A stretch of 64,000 nt of DNA from Crotophaga sulcirostris (Eukaryota; Chordata; Aves; Cuculiformes; Crotophagidae): NCBI GenBank assembly GCA_013397455.1, contig VYZB01000016.1, forward strand, positions 4,908,327 to 4,972,326, in the 5' to 3' direction. The notes beneath the pieces were generated by a model that was not told the origin of the DNA, made no database searches, and saw only the letters and a list, made by a program, of their open reading frames with translations. How positions within the stretch are numbered: position 1 is the first letter of the stretch; every line of letters starts with the position of its first letter. Positions 9,901 to 20,412 of the stretch are shown piece by piece. The translations under genes and the position numbers were made by a program.

Positions 9901-12900
9901 AATAGGTAACCATCTCTGCTGCTCTCTTCTAGATTTTATATTAATTTTTTTTTGAAGATTAATTCCCAATATTTAATTGGCTCTCCAGAGGCTCCACCTT
10001 TGCTCATGAAGAAAAAAAAAAAAGAAAAAAACAGTAATCCACATGCATAAACATCCACACATCCTTATGTGTGTTCCTTCTGCCTACAGCAGTGTAGCCG
10101 TCTATGTGTAGAGTCTGCGATCCATCCTATCCTCAGACACATGGGGTGAGCACTGAGGTTGTCCTGTGCAGGGACAGGAGTTGGACTCGATGATCCTTGT
10201 GGGTCCCTTCCAACTCAGATCATTCTGTGATCTTTTTAAAAAAACTCTGTCGTCTACTTGTACAGTTGATTCTGCAGTACAGTACACTTTTTTTTTGGTG
10301 GGGATTATTTCTTTTAGTCAACTTTGAGCTCTGTATGGTGTACAGTCTAGTGACAGCATGTTGTTAAGACATATATTTTACCTTAGCATTTTTTTTCTTC
10401 ATATTCTTTAATTCCTGGTCTTCCACTATCTACAGAGGAAAACAAGAATTACAGAGTTACTACAGATCTTGATTTCATTTCTATTCTCCTAAAAACTTGG
10501 AACTGTTTGGAAACTGAAAATAAAGAATTGCTTTGGAATAACATAAGAAGCTACTTAAAAAACAACACTGGTTCAAAGGAAGATTACAAGTCTATCAGTT
10601 ATTTATCAATTCTTTCCTCTCTTCTCACGCCAAAGACTGTTGGTCATCTTGCACTCGTTAGTACCAATCAGTGTAATACTAGCTAACTTATTTTTTCTGC
10701 AGCTTTCTAAAAAAATGTATAAATCTAGCCATTTAAAAATCCGCTCAATGCTAAGAAATCACTTAGAACTATAGTTCTAGTACTTATCCATTGTACTTAC
10801 CACAATCCTACTAAGTTCTCAGTTTATTTTAGTAGTTCTAATTAGTAAGAAGAAATCTTAGTCTTCCAAGTAATAAGCTTTTACGAGTTAGATTCAAACT
10901 GTTAATTAAAAAAGGCTGATTTTCCCTGAACTATGTTAGAGGGCTTAGGCCTTTACACAAGAGTAACTGAGACGCAATAGTGAAAGATTAAATCACACCT
11001 TTCAAAACTCTAGTCCATGAGTTTTTAAAACAGTGTTTGACATACTTGTTTGCTCATTCAAATTATACAGGTTTCCAGTTTTATTACATAATGCTTTAGA
11101 TATGGCAAATATTAATGTTTCCCTATTCTCAAAAGCCGACAATTTTGCAATGTGTTGTGTCTAAAGACATTTCTCATGGAAGCCAGCACAGAGGCTGCAC
11201 AAAAGAAACTGTTTTCATATTATTTATCCTGACAAAAGATTAGAAAATTTAAAGGATCATAAAATAAATCTGTAAAGGACAATATAAAACCATAGGCATT
11301 TTGACTATAATTTAATATACAGCTCTATAATCACTACCACAAAATTAATTTTATTTATGGTGTACTTACAAGATTGGTGATTTGGTCCTTGAAAGCACAA
11401 CAGAAGCCATCAATAGCTTTTCTGCAAACACTTGATTCTATCTTTTGTCTGGAAAAGTCAAAGGGGCAAAACACAAACCATTTGGTTTAGTAAAGGAGGA
11501 ATCTCATCCAAAAACGTTCCTTTAGTAATGAATAAACCCCACTGTTAAGCAGCTAGCAGTGCAGGCAGCTGTGGATCCTTCAGGTATCAGTAATAGTTTC
11601 AGTGTCACATTGAAAAACACAAGCCAAGACGTGTTGTTCTTATGTTTGGAAAAATATAAAAGTCCTGGAGACCACCTCAAGGTCACCTAACAAAGACCCA
11701 ATAATCATTAAAATAACATCAGAAGGTATCCATGCAACACTGCATTCCCTAACTGACAGCCCATTAGCAAACACACAGGTAATTTGGTTTTAAAACTTTT
11801 GAGTATTCAGCCATAGGAAAGCAGAATATTTACCTGTAATTTGCTGCTGTCTTCTCAAATTCAGCCAGAACAACATCCAGTTCTGTAATATCTCTGGGAG
11901 ATCTCTTTAGCTCTTTGGGACACCAAACCTGTACAGAACACGGGCTATCCGCTAGAAGAACAGAAAAAATAAGCATTGTACAATTCAGGTACATGTTCTA
12001 AAATAATAGAAAAGTTACTGTGCCCACCATTAAAATAACCAACTAAAAGTTATGAATATTTTAACATGAAACTTGAGAAGAGGGAAATATGAATAATTTC
12101 ATCTGTCTTTGGCTGAGCAACTAGGATAGGATAGACTTATCTGGGAACACTTCAGAATTTAGATGATCAATTATATGCAATTTATTTCTTATCCTTCATC
12201 ACTTCAAACAATCCAGGAGCACGTTATTACAATACTGCAGATGCAGCTGTTTGTGCTTTAAAAACAATTAGCCTGAGTTTGGGAAACCCACATTACTCAA
12301 AGAATCAAGACTTGCTATATTACATTTGTATACATTTTGTATTAATACCATATGTTTTTAAAAAAGGTATATACGAATATGTGTCTTCAAACTTTGCAAT
12401 AGTATTATTAACTAATTGCACAAAAGCTTAAACCATGGTGGTTCTCACACTTGCACATGTAAATATTGTACTTGAATGTAGCAGGCTACTGTCCAAAGGA
12501 AGCAAGATGACACCTGAGAAACAGTTTCTCTCTACTGAAAAATGCCCTTTCTTGAAGCTCCCCATCTCAAAGGTCTTTATATGAACCACTGTGCTTTCGC
12601 TGCTATGTCAGGGGCACTCCAAGCTCTGCCCCACAGCTGGTGCGCCAAGCTTCCAGAAAAAAGGGATGTGCTGAAGTGTCTTACAGCTTCATATCCATGG
12701 ACCCAATCTTTGTTCCAAGGAGAAGCAGGTTGTGTGCAGGGGACAATGCACCCCTACATTTCACTCCTTCAGGGGAATAAGAGACAAGTCCAGGGATGCA
12801 AACCATGGGGGTCACACCAGTCCCTCAATGTAACCATTGCTCATGAGTGTCCAGACCAAACTGAAACTAAAACCTCCCATTTCTTGAAGCAGTATGTTGC

Positions 12901-15900
12901 TACACACCAGAAACTAAAACCACTGAGTTATGGAAAAGCATTCATCTTAAATGAGGAAAAGCTGTACAGGAGTTTTGTAATGTCTACTTTACCAGAAGGA
13001 TCCGACGTGGCGCTCTCTAAAGGTTGCTGCTTCTTTTTTGCCCGGAATTGAGTAGTATTCAGAGCCTTCTGTGATATAGAAAGCAGATTAAGTTCAACCA
13101 CCCCACCTAGGTTCACTCATTTAAAATTCTGAGAAACGGCAATTAGGCAGAACACGTGGAAGTGTTTCACCTTTTCACAACTGAAACATCAGTAACATTT
13201 ACTTAGGCCTATTTTGCCAGAATCACAGCACAGCAATCACACTGCTGAGGGACAGCAGCCACCCGACCGCGTGACCGACTGACATGTCGGCCACTGGCTG
13301 TGCAGCAGGAGGAATGTTTTAAGGAGCATACAGCCCCTCACTTCAGCATAATCACTATTTAATATCAACATTTCTCTGATCAGCAGCACCTCCGGACTTT
13401 CCTTTTCACCCACATTTTGTCCCGATTCTTTCTATACTTCGAGCATTTTGTGACATGAAGATTAGAACAGTAATATTTAACAGTATATAACAGTAAATCT
13501 ACAACAGACCTGCATATCTGCAGCTTACTGACAACAGACTAACACTGTACTGAATTTTACAGCATGTTTTTCACCAATTCAAATATATTTTGATACCTGG
13601 AAAACTTTTACGCAAACCTCTGCATAGCTGCTTTTATCACAGCCCCACTTTCTCAAATCTGCAGATGGTTAACTCTTCCTCTGTACGCCTGGAAGTTAAG
13701 TGGTCCAAAAACATTTTACAGTAATTGCAGTCTAAGTGTAGAAAAACAACTCACTCAAAAGTAGGTGATTTTTGTCTAACTCAAAATGAATTTTATCAAT
13801 GGAAAATTTAATTGTCTCATAAATATGTTCTTACTTCAGTACTGAACAACTACCAATGACTTATATTCCACTCAGTATGCCATTCTTTAAGAACATATAT
13901 ACCAGATATCAAGAAGATATTTGAAAGAACAACATATTCCCAGATGAGCAAGATAATGGGCTACATGACACAGGCCCACATAGAATATGCATTTTATTAC
14001 CCATTGAGATGATGACTGTAACTTTAAGCATTTCACTTGGCCATCTCACTGCAATACTTTGAGGGTTAATCATTTCGGACACCATTAAGGACTAGGGAAG
14101 TACTAAGACACAAATGAAAGGTCTTGCTCTCCCCTCCTCACTAATGCAGTCATAGCATGAAGTAAGTTAAAATTAAATTGACTGATATGCAACTTTTTCT
14201 GTACCACATTCTCCTTAAGGTGCTTATCTTCAGAATCTGTCGTGCTGGTCTTCTGAGCTTCACCATCAAATGTTTTTGAGCGACGTGTTTTTTCACTAGG
14301 AAGAGAAAAATACCCTCACATAAATTCACAACACACTGAGAAAGAATGATCTTCAGCCATACACACAACAAAGTCTTAGGTTTAGGGAACATTTTGTACT
14401 GGTACATCATTCAGGTCATGTCTCCTAAACTGACTACATAAGTTGCAAATGGCACATAAGGGGGAACATAATCTTTATTGCTGAACAGCAATTGTCTTGA
14501 CAATTCAGAAATCCATTACTTACTGACTACTGGGATAGCCGTGATGTTTTGAGGAGAAACTTCAGAACAGAATAATTATCACTGAAGATATTTTAGCAGG
14601 AATGGAGAAGGCTTTCTTGGTGGGGAGCAGGGTTAGAAATCAAAAAATACACACTCTCACAAAAGCACTATTATCGTCTTGCTATTTCATTCACCGAAGG
14701 ACTATTTCATATTTAAATCAAATTTGATTTAACAAATGAGAAACACGCTAACGCATATTAGAATTTGTTACAGATAGTTTAACGGGCTTTTACCTATTTT
14801 GCAATTCTTCCACTTTTTAACTTCAAAGACATGAGCATTTAGAGGACTAATTAAAACTTCACAGATATTTTAAAATCATTTAATTTTAAAAAAATACAAA
14901 AAAAACCCACCCCAAAAATACAAACAATACTTAAGTCACTGTGCTGCTCACACAAGGCAGACATTAATTTATTCTCTCATTTCTTTCCTACATTCCCCAG
15001 TCTTACTTGTTTGGTTTCTCATCTTGGTAATTTTAAGTTAAAGTATCTGTTTAATAAGCAGCTAGGGAAACCTGATAAACAGAACATTTTTCCTGTTTCA
15101 TCTAAAGATCTAAAGATTAAGTTACATGTTGGCAGTTACGTTCTTTCACCAGACCTTCTTCTTATGCTTTTCCTTTGTGGAGCTGAAACATGCCCAGGTG
15201 ACTCATTTTTTGAATGTTCCTCTCCATAACCATCCACAGCAGTGCTGTGCAAAGGGTGATCTATAAGGAACAGAAAATAAGCTGTATGAAAATTGTTCCC
15301 ATCTGTGCAGGCAAAGAGCACGGACACACTACCACTGCCTGCCATTCAGCTTTCAGTTAGAGTTTTGGTGGTTTGCTCACTAATATAAAGGAAGCCTTGT
15401 TAAAAGTATTATTTGAAGATTAAGAAAAATACATACAGTGAAAAGCTTCATAGTTTCTATACTCATCCACCTGCTATTTCTTTACAAGTTGAAGCCAAAG
15501 GTGCATCAAAGCTCAGCATGTACATATGGCATAGAGCAAGTAAAGATTTTGTATAATTTAAGTCTCTCTTTGTTATGGCATACATCCATCTTCTATACAT
15601 TTAAACAACTACTTTCTAAATTTTACCTTTTTTTTTAATATGGATTTCTAGCTGCTTTTTTGGATGCTATAAGACGGTTACAGCTGCTACAGAAAGTTTG
15701 TAAATGTAGAATTCTTGAAGGTAGCTACCAGAATAGACTAAACCTCTGAGAATTTTAAGGTTTTAGCCTGCCTTCCTTAGCATGTATTTTTTTTCAAGCA
15801 CCTTGCCACAGAAAAATAGTGTTAGCAAGCATCCTTTCTACAGTTTTTAACATATACCACAGAAGTGAGGAGAAAAGCTTTTAGTTTCGCAGACTTTCCC

Positions 15901-18592
15901 CTATTACAACCCTTTGCTATATTGTTCTTCATAGCTGATTTTCAACGTTGTTTCTAGTAATTACGTGTATATTTCTACGATTTTCTTAGAGTAATAAATA
16001 TCACAGCTGAGAAACAGCTCTTTGCATATTCTCTGCAATTTCTAATTGCACATATTTTAAGAGATTTTTTCTTACCAACACTGACATTTAGGAGCTATAT
16101 ATATTTAATAACAGAGAATTTCACATAGGGGCACCTATTCAGTCAAAAAACAATCTCTTCCAGTACACTGAGGCCTCACTGCATGAGTCCCATATGGAGC
16201 ATGAAAGTGGGTTTAACGCTTCACCAAAAAAAGTGTTTTTATGATGGTACTTTTAAAGTAGAAAAACATCTCTACAAACACCTAAGTTTGCTGCCAATAC
16301 TCTTACAACAGCAAAAAATTTCACTTCCTAATTTTTATAATTTGATAGAGTAACTTAAGATACTGTACTTTCCTTTTAAATGTAAACTCTTACACACTTG
16401 CAGTGTTACATTGCATTAAATTCTACCATTCAGACTATAAAACTTGAATAGCCAGTATTTTCCTATCAACTTCTACCTGAAAGTATTACAGTGTTATTTT
16501 ATTACTTCCTAAATGACAGAAAATATACCACTCTCAAAAAGTCTCTTTCTCTCCTGTCCATAATTTTCTCTGGCAAAGAAACAATACCTTTTCCTAAGCA
16601 TTGAAATATTTTGCCCACATGATCTGTTCATGAAAATCATACATTAAATGGCATTGAAATTAATACTAACCAAAAGAATCGTCAAGGTCCTCAAGCTGAT
16701 TTGTTCCTGCAACCTTCAATATCCTTGAGACATCTGGCTCCTCAACTGGAAGCGATTTCCAGCGAGGATGGGAGTTGGCTTTGTGTTCCTGGATGGATAT
16801 GAAATTAATAGCTAGTTCATCCAGCTTTTTGAGTGTAAAACAGATAAAATATGATGATGGATTTCAAGAACGTTTGACTAGAAATACATTCAACCTGGAC
16901 AATGTTGACTACTGAGCTATGATATAAAGTCTTTGAAGTATGTGTTCTTTCGTCAGGCTATGTTGTTTTTTTCTCCTAAGAGAAGTGATGGTATAAAACT
17001 GATACATTCTGCAATTTGATACCATACTGTGGCATCAGGTTTGTCTTATTTTATAAAACTAAGCGTATAAGCTTAGAAATCTTATGACAGTCTGATATCT
17101 GGTTTCTATGATCTCTGGCCTTTTTCCTTCCAGGCATTAAAACGCTGCTTCTTTAATATCCATATTACATGAATGTTCATCCTTGTCCAAATGATTCTCA
17201 CTTTAAAGAAATGAAAAGCTATGGATAACATCTTATAAAAGGTGGAATTTATACGTCAAGTGTTACACAGACACTTCTGTAAAGCAGAAGGGTAGGGGAG
17301 AATGGCACAAGTTTATGAAATGTTCCTAAATATGTCATTCACACTGTAAGTGTGGGAGCAAATTTCTTCACTCACTTGTGTGTGTGCATGGAAAGGGAAT
17401 TACAAGAAGAAAACACCAACTTCCTGAGCTTATGGCTTCACTAGGACTTAGCCTCGCAAGTTTCACTACAGTACCTAAGATATTGAGACACATCTATGTT
17501 CTCTTTAAGCTGGTCTCTTTAATTTCATGGGAGTGTTTTCAAACTTTTGCCTGTTTGAAAGTCAATGGCCCATTTTGCCTGATGATGTACTCCTTCTAAA
17601 GGAAATAAAGGAGCAGCAGTCCCCTCACCCCCCAAATTTGTTGGGACGAAGGAAAAAGACCTTGTGGGAGGCAGCTGCCCACCATCGGTGCTCATATTAA
17701 AAATCGTGTCAAAGGTACCAGCTGCTGCTTCCTCCTCCCCATTTTTCAAGAGACAAATGAGAAGAAAAATCTTGTTTTCTCATTCCAAATATCAAGAGAG
17801 TTTTTCACAGTACCCAAGTATATCCAAGTTGTGTGCTGACCAGCAGTATGTTATGGATTCAGTGTTTCAGAAGAATCAGAATCACAGAATGGTTTGGGTA
17901 GGAAGGGACCTTACAGCCCATCCAGTCCCAACCACCCTGCCATGGGCAGGGACACCTCCCACCAGCCCAGGCTGCTCCAGGCCCCATCCAGCCTGGCCTT
18001 GAACACCTCCTGGGAGGGGGCACCCACAGCTTCCCTGGGCAACCTGGGCCAGGGCCTCACCTCCCTCATCCTGAGTAAGTTCTTCCTAATATCTAATCTA
18101 AATCTTCCCCCTTCCAACTGAAAGCCATTCCCTCTTGTCCCATCACTTCTTGTTCTTGTAAAAAGTTCCTCCCCAGCTTTCCTGTAGCCCCTTCAGGTAC
18201 TGGAAGGCCGCTATGAGGTCTCCCCAGAGCCTTCTCTTCCCCAGGCTGAACAACCCCAGCTCTCTCAGCCTGTGCTCACAGCAGAGGTGCTCCAGCCCTC
18301 TGAGCATCTTTGTGTCCCTCCTCTGGACCTGCTCCAACAGTTCCATGTCCTTCTCATGCTGGGGGTTCCAGAAGTGGACACAGCACTCCAGGTGTGGTCT
18401 CACGAGAGGGGGACAATCCCCTCCCTGGCCCCGCTGCCCACACTGCTTTTAATGCAGCCCAGGACACGGCTGGCTTCTGGGCTGCCAGCGCCCATTGCAG
18501 TTTGCTGGCTTAATTCTCCTAAATGTAGCGAAACTCACCTTCGATTCACTACCAGGATGATTTCTCTTCATCTTCTTCTTCCTGGAGGACAT
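6827..18592 (-). CDS. CENPU: CENPU (CENP-50 / MLF1IP / PBIP1), kinetochore protein
   Basis: Subunit of the constitutive centromere network (CENP-O/P/Q/R/U group) that links centromeric chromatin to the outer kinetochore and recruits PLK1. Coding exons in order of translation: 18592-18539, 16788-16671, 15260-15155, 14295-14205, 13068-12993, 11951-11834, 11448-11370, 10429-10382, 8948-8887, 7798-7642, 6964-6827 (TAA 6829-6827). Phases chain exactly and total 1047 bases, or 348 aa. Human is 418 aa. The N-terminal half is basic and disordered and contains the polo-box docking motif PLHSTA near residue 64. From about residue 145 the protein matches the conserved half (VWCPKELK) and then a long coiled coil ([19 protein letters not shown]) to a SLPALL C-terminal segment. 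The start is the first ATG after an in-frame TGA at 18749-18751. Two donors are non-ideal: GTCTGG at 15154 and GTACAG at 14204. Confidence 0.95.
7642..7798 (-). CDS. CENPU: CENPU exon: coiled coil
   Basis: The longest CENPU exon, 157 bases. It encodes [20 protein letters not shown] and continues in heptad-rich sequence, equivalent to the LEPQLKQLQ segment of the human protein. It carries one base of a split Gly codon at its start and ends in phase 0 before GTAAGT. Confidence 0.94.
10159..10234 (+). mobile_element. CR1 LINE 3'-end fragment, plus orientation
   Basis: Reads as a CR1 3' tail on the plus strand: GTTGGACTCGATGATCC, then GGGTCCCTTCCAACTC, then CATTCTGTGAT (the terminal octamer). 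It is severely 5' truncated and lies in a CENPU intron about 150 bases from the exon at 10382-10429. Most other CR1s in the window have the opposite orientation. Confidence 0.85.
11834..11951 (-). CDS. CENPU: CENPU exon: start of the conserved domain
   Basis: Encodes [20 protein letters not shown] and then [16 protein letters not shown]. This corresponds to the human DIVHIWCPEGMK...EFEKT block and was one of the strongest identifying matches. The acceptor TTCTAG comes just after (in transcript order) the split Ala codon shared with the exon at 12993-13068. Confidence 0.94.
15155..15260 (-). CDS. CENPU: CENPU exon with polo-box docking motif
   Basis: Encodes [20 protein letters not shown]. 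The PLHST core matches the Plk1 polo-box docking site around Thr78 of human CENP-U/PBIP1. The Thr codon is at 15243-15241. The donor GTCTGG is weak, but it is the only choice that keeps frame with the next exon (AG joined to T gives Ser). Plk1 self-priming here is known for the human protein; I infer it for this species. Confidence 0.9.
17874..18512 (-). mobile_element. CR1 LINE, 3' portion (about 640 bp), minus orientation
   Basis: Starts on the plus strand with the reverse-complement 3' end (ATCACAGAATGGTTTGGG...) and extends to the region encoding the end of the CR1 reverse-transcriptase ORF. The minus strand of 18143-18403 reads [20 protein letters not shown] and later [19 protein letters not shown], which is typical CR1 ORF2 C-terminus. 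It lies in CENPU intron 1, ending about 27 bases from the exon 1 donor. It is 5' truncated and not functional. Confidence 0.92.
18539..18592 (-). CDS. CENPU: CENPU first coding exon
   Basis: Starts ATG at 18592 with A at -3 and encodes 18 residues, beginning [14 protein letters not shown]. It ends in phase 0 at a strong donor GTGAGT (18538). The reading frame is open upstream to a TGA at 18749-18751 with no earlier in-frame ATG. An out-of-frame ATG at 18800 overlaps this start if transcription begins beyond it. Confidence 0.85.
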
Positions 18593-18614
18593 GCTGCAGG
18601 CCGCTCGGTCTCTG

Positions 18615-18747
18615 CTGCTGGATGTGCAGCCGAGGCTGAAGCTGAACAACTGTCCTGGATTCAAATCTGCTTTCTCCGCCTGCTGGATGCGCAGCTGAGG
18701 ATGGAGCTGCTGAACAACCCTCTTGGATGCAGACCTGCCTCCTCTGC
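18615..18747 (-). repeat. Imperfect tandem duplication, about 65-68 bp unit, in CENPU 5' UTR
   Basis: Two adjacent copies begin CTGCTGGATG(T/C)GCAGC at 18615 and 18680. The second has a 3-base insertion and several substitutions. The unit lies directly upstream of the CENPU start codon on the transcribed strand, so it is probably in the 5' UTR or core promoter. Confidence 0.75.
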
Positions 18748-18899
18748 CTCAGCACCTGGGAGAGCGCGGGAAGGCTGTTAATTCCATGCGCCACGCACAT
18801 CTCTCTTTAAAAACAATAAAAACCGATTTCATTAGAGACCTGCCCGACGCTTGGCACGGCAACCAACAGGATGCAGATCTGTGAAACAGACCAGGCAAA

Positions 18900-19475
18900 C
18901 GGCGCACAGCGCCTTTACCCCCTTCCCGCCACTGCAGCACCACCTCGGCTTCTCTCGCGCAGGGAACGCCGGGAGTCCAGGGCGGGCCGGGCAGGGCTCG
19001 CCGCCTCGCGAGGAGAAAAGGCGGGCGGCGGCGCCTCCAGTGTCCCTGCCGCGCCAGCGCCGCTGCCCCCCCGGCCCGGCCCCTCGCAGGGGCACCGCCC
19101 GCTACCTTCCCGCCGCGATTCGNNNNNNNNNNNNNNNNNNNNNNNNNNNNNNNNNNNNNNNNNNNNNNNNNNNNNNNNNNNNNNNNNNNNNNNNNNNNNN
19201 NNNNNNNNNNNNNNNNNNNNNNNNNNNNNNNNNNNNNNNNNNNNNNNNNNNNNNNNNNNNNNNNNNNNNNNNNNNNNNNNNNNNNNNNNNNNNNNNNNTG
19301 CCCGGAGCGGGAAGCGTTTGTGGGACGGGGCTGCCCGCCGGTCGTTTGAAAACATTTAAAAAAATGGAGTCAAAGACCTTCCAGGTCAACAAGGGTTGCA
19401 GCACCAGGGTGCTTGTTTCCCTTCCCCGCCCCCCTCGCACTGTCACACACGGGACGGCAGGCAGGTACCTCCCCC
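18900..19475 (-). promoter_or_regulatory. CENPU: CENPU CpG-rich promoter region (interrupted by a gap)
   Basis: Dense CpG and GC sequence on both sides of the N run contrasts with the AT-rich introns. It sits 0.3-0.9 kb upstream of the CENPU start codon, where a housekeeping promoter is expected. The exact transcription start cannot be placed. Confidence 0.7.
19123..19298. other. Assembly gap (176 N)
   Basis: A run of N inside the most GC-rich part of the window, probably an unsequenced GC-rich promoter core. Any ORF crossing it is meaningless. Confidence 1.
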
Positions 19476-19636
19476 CGTGTGTGGTAACACGGTTCGGCTC
19501 TGTGTTAGATATGAGCTGAGTGACGTTTGCGTTAGAAGTGGGTAAATCTCAGCCTTATGATTGCAGCCACGTTTCTTAGAGGAAGCTCTCTACTGTCTGA
19601 GACAGCCTTCACTACAGGGAATTTCTGAAAGCACTG
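19355..19636. repeat. Dispersed repeat unit, copy A (paralogue at 42625-42920)
   Basis: Shares patches of near identity with 42625-42920, for example AGGGTGCTTGTTTCCCTTCC at 19406 and 42661. Both copies later have TAAATCTCAG, CTCTCTACTG/TTCTCTACTGG with CTGAGACAGC, and GGAATTT...CTGAAAGCA. Both run directly into a CR1 3' end. I do not recognise the family. Confidence 0.7.
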
Positions 19637-19985
19637 TATAGAATCACAGCACGATTTGGGTTGGAAGGGGTCCTAAAGCCCATCCAGTCCCAACCCCCTG
19701 CCATGGGCAGGGACCTCTCCCACCAGACCAGGCTGCTCCAGGCCCCATCCAGCCTGGCCTGGAACACCTCCAGGGAGGGGGCACCCACAGCTTCCCTGGG
19801 CAACCTCTTCCTGACCACTGACCACAGTAGCTGAAGGGGCTACGGTAAAGCTGGAGAGGGACTTTTTACAAGGGCCTGTAGTGATAGGATGAGGGTGAAT
19901 GGAAATGGAAGGGGAAAGATTTAGATTGGACGTTAGGAATAGTTTCTTCATTATGAGGGTGGTGAGACCCTGGCATAGGTTAAAC
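19637..19985 (-). mobile_element. CR1 LINE with 5' inversion (twin-priming structure)
   Basis: 19637-19805 is the last ~170 bp of a CR1 in minus orientation. 19831-19983 is the CR1 segment immediately upstream of it in the consensus, but in plus orientation. The two pieces meet at the same CR1 position, sharing GGTT. This is the arrangement left when a LINE inserts with its 5' part inverted. A short unassigned stretch (19806-19830) lies at the junction. Confidence 0.8.
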
Positions 19986-20289
19986 AGGATCATTTCTGTA
20001 ATAATAGCCTGACAGCTAAGGTCAAAAACTCACCTCACTAGTTGGCGGGGCCCTTTTCATGCCATACATCTTCATCCACTAGTAAGGGTGTTATTCCAAA
20101 GATCTCCTGCTGCCTCACACCCTCTTCCCCATCTTCTTCCAATAAAATGAGCTAAGACACAGTGAACTATCACTTTAGGATTAACAGGTAGAGTGGTGTC
20201 TTTATAGTTCTAGTTTGCTGGATATAATACTCAGTCCGTGAGCCAAAGGTAATGAACTAAGGCACCCATGGAACCCAGACACATAACAA

Positions 20290-20345
20290 AATGCTAACTT
20301 TGTTTAAAATTTTGTTTAATGCTAACCCTGTTCAAAATTTGATTT
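20290..20345. repeat. 28-bp tandem pair in LTR U3-like region
   Basis: Two adjacent 28-base units starting AATGCTAAC at 20290 and 20318, with about five differences. Such short direct repeats are common in LTR enhancer regions. Confidence 0.7.
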
Positions 20346-20412
20346 CTAACTCGTTTAGGCTATCCTTGGGCATTTGGTAATAGCTTTTTGCTAGCCTAGG
20401 GCATTTTGCAAG

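Noticed and set aside
12542..13051. Open reading frame of 169 codons on the plus strand
   Set aside because: It overlaps the CENPU exon 12993-13068 antisense, shows no recognisable domain, and lies in intron otherwise. Long random frames are expected in 64 kb.
18851..19519. Open frames of 114-222 codons crossing the N run
   Set aside because: They exist only because N codons cannot be stops and because GC-rich DNA has few stop codons.
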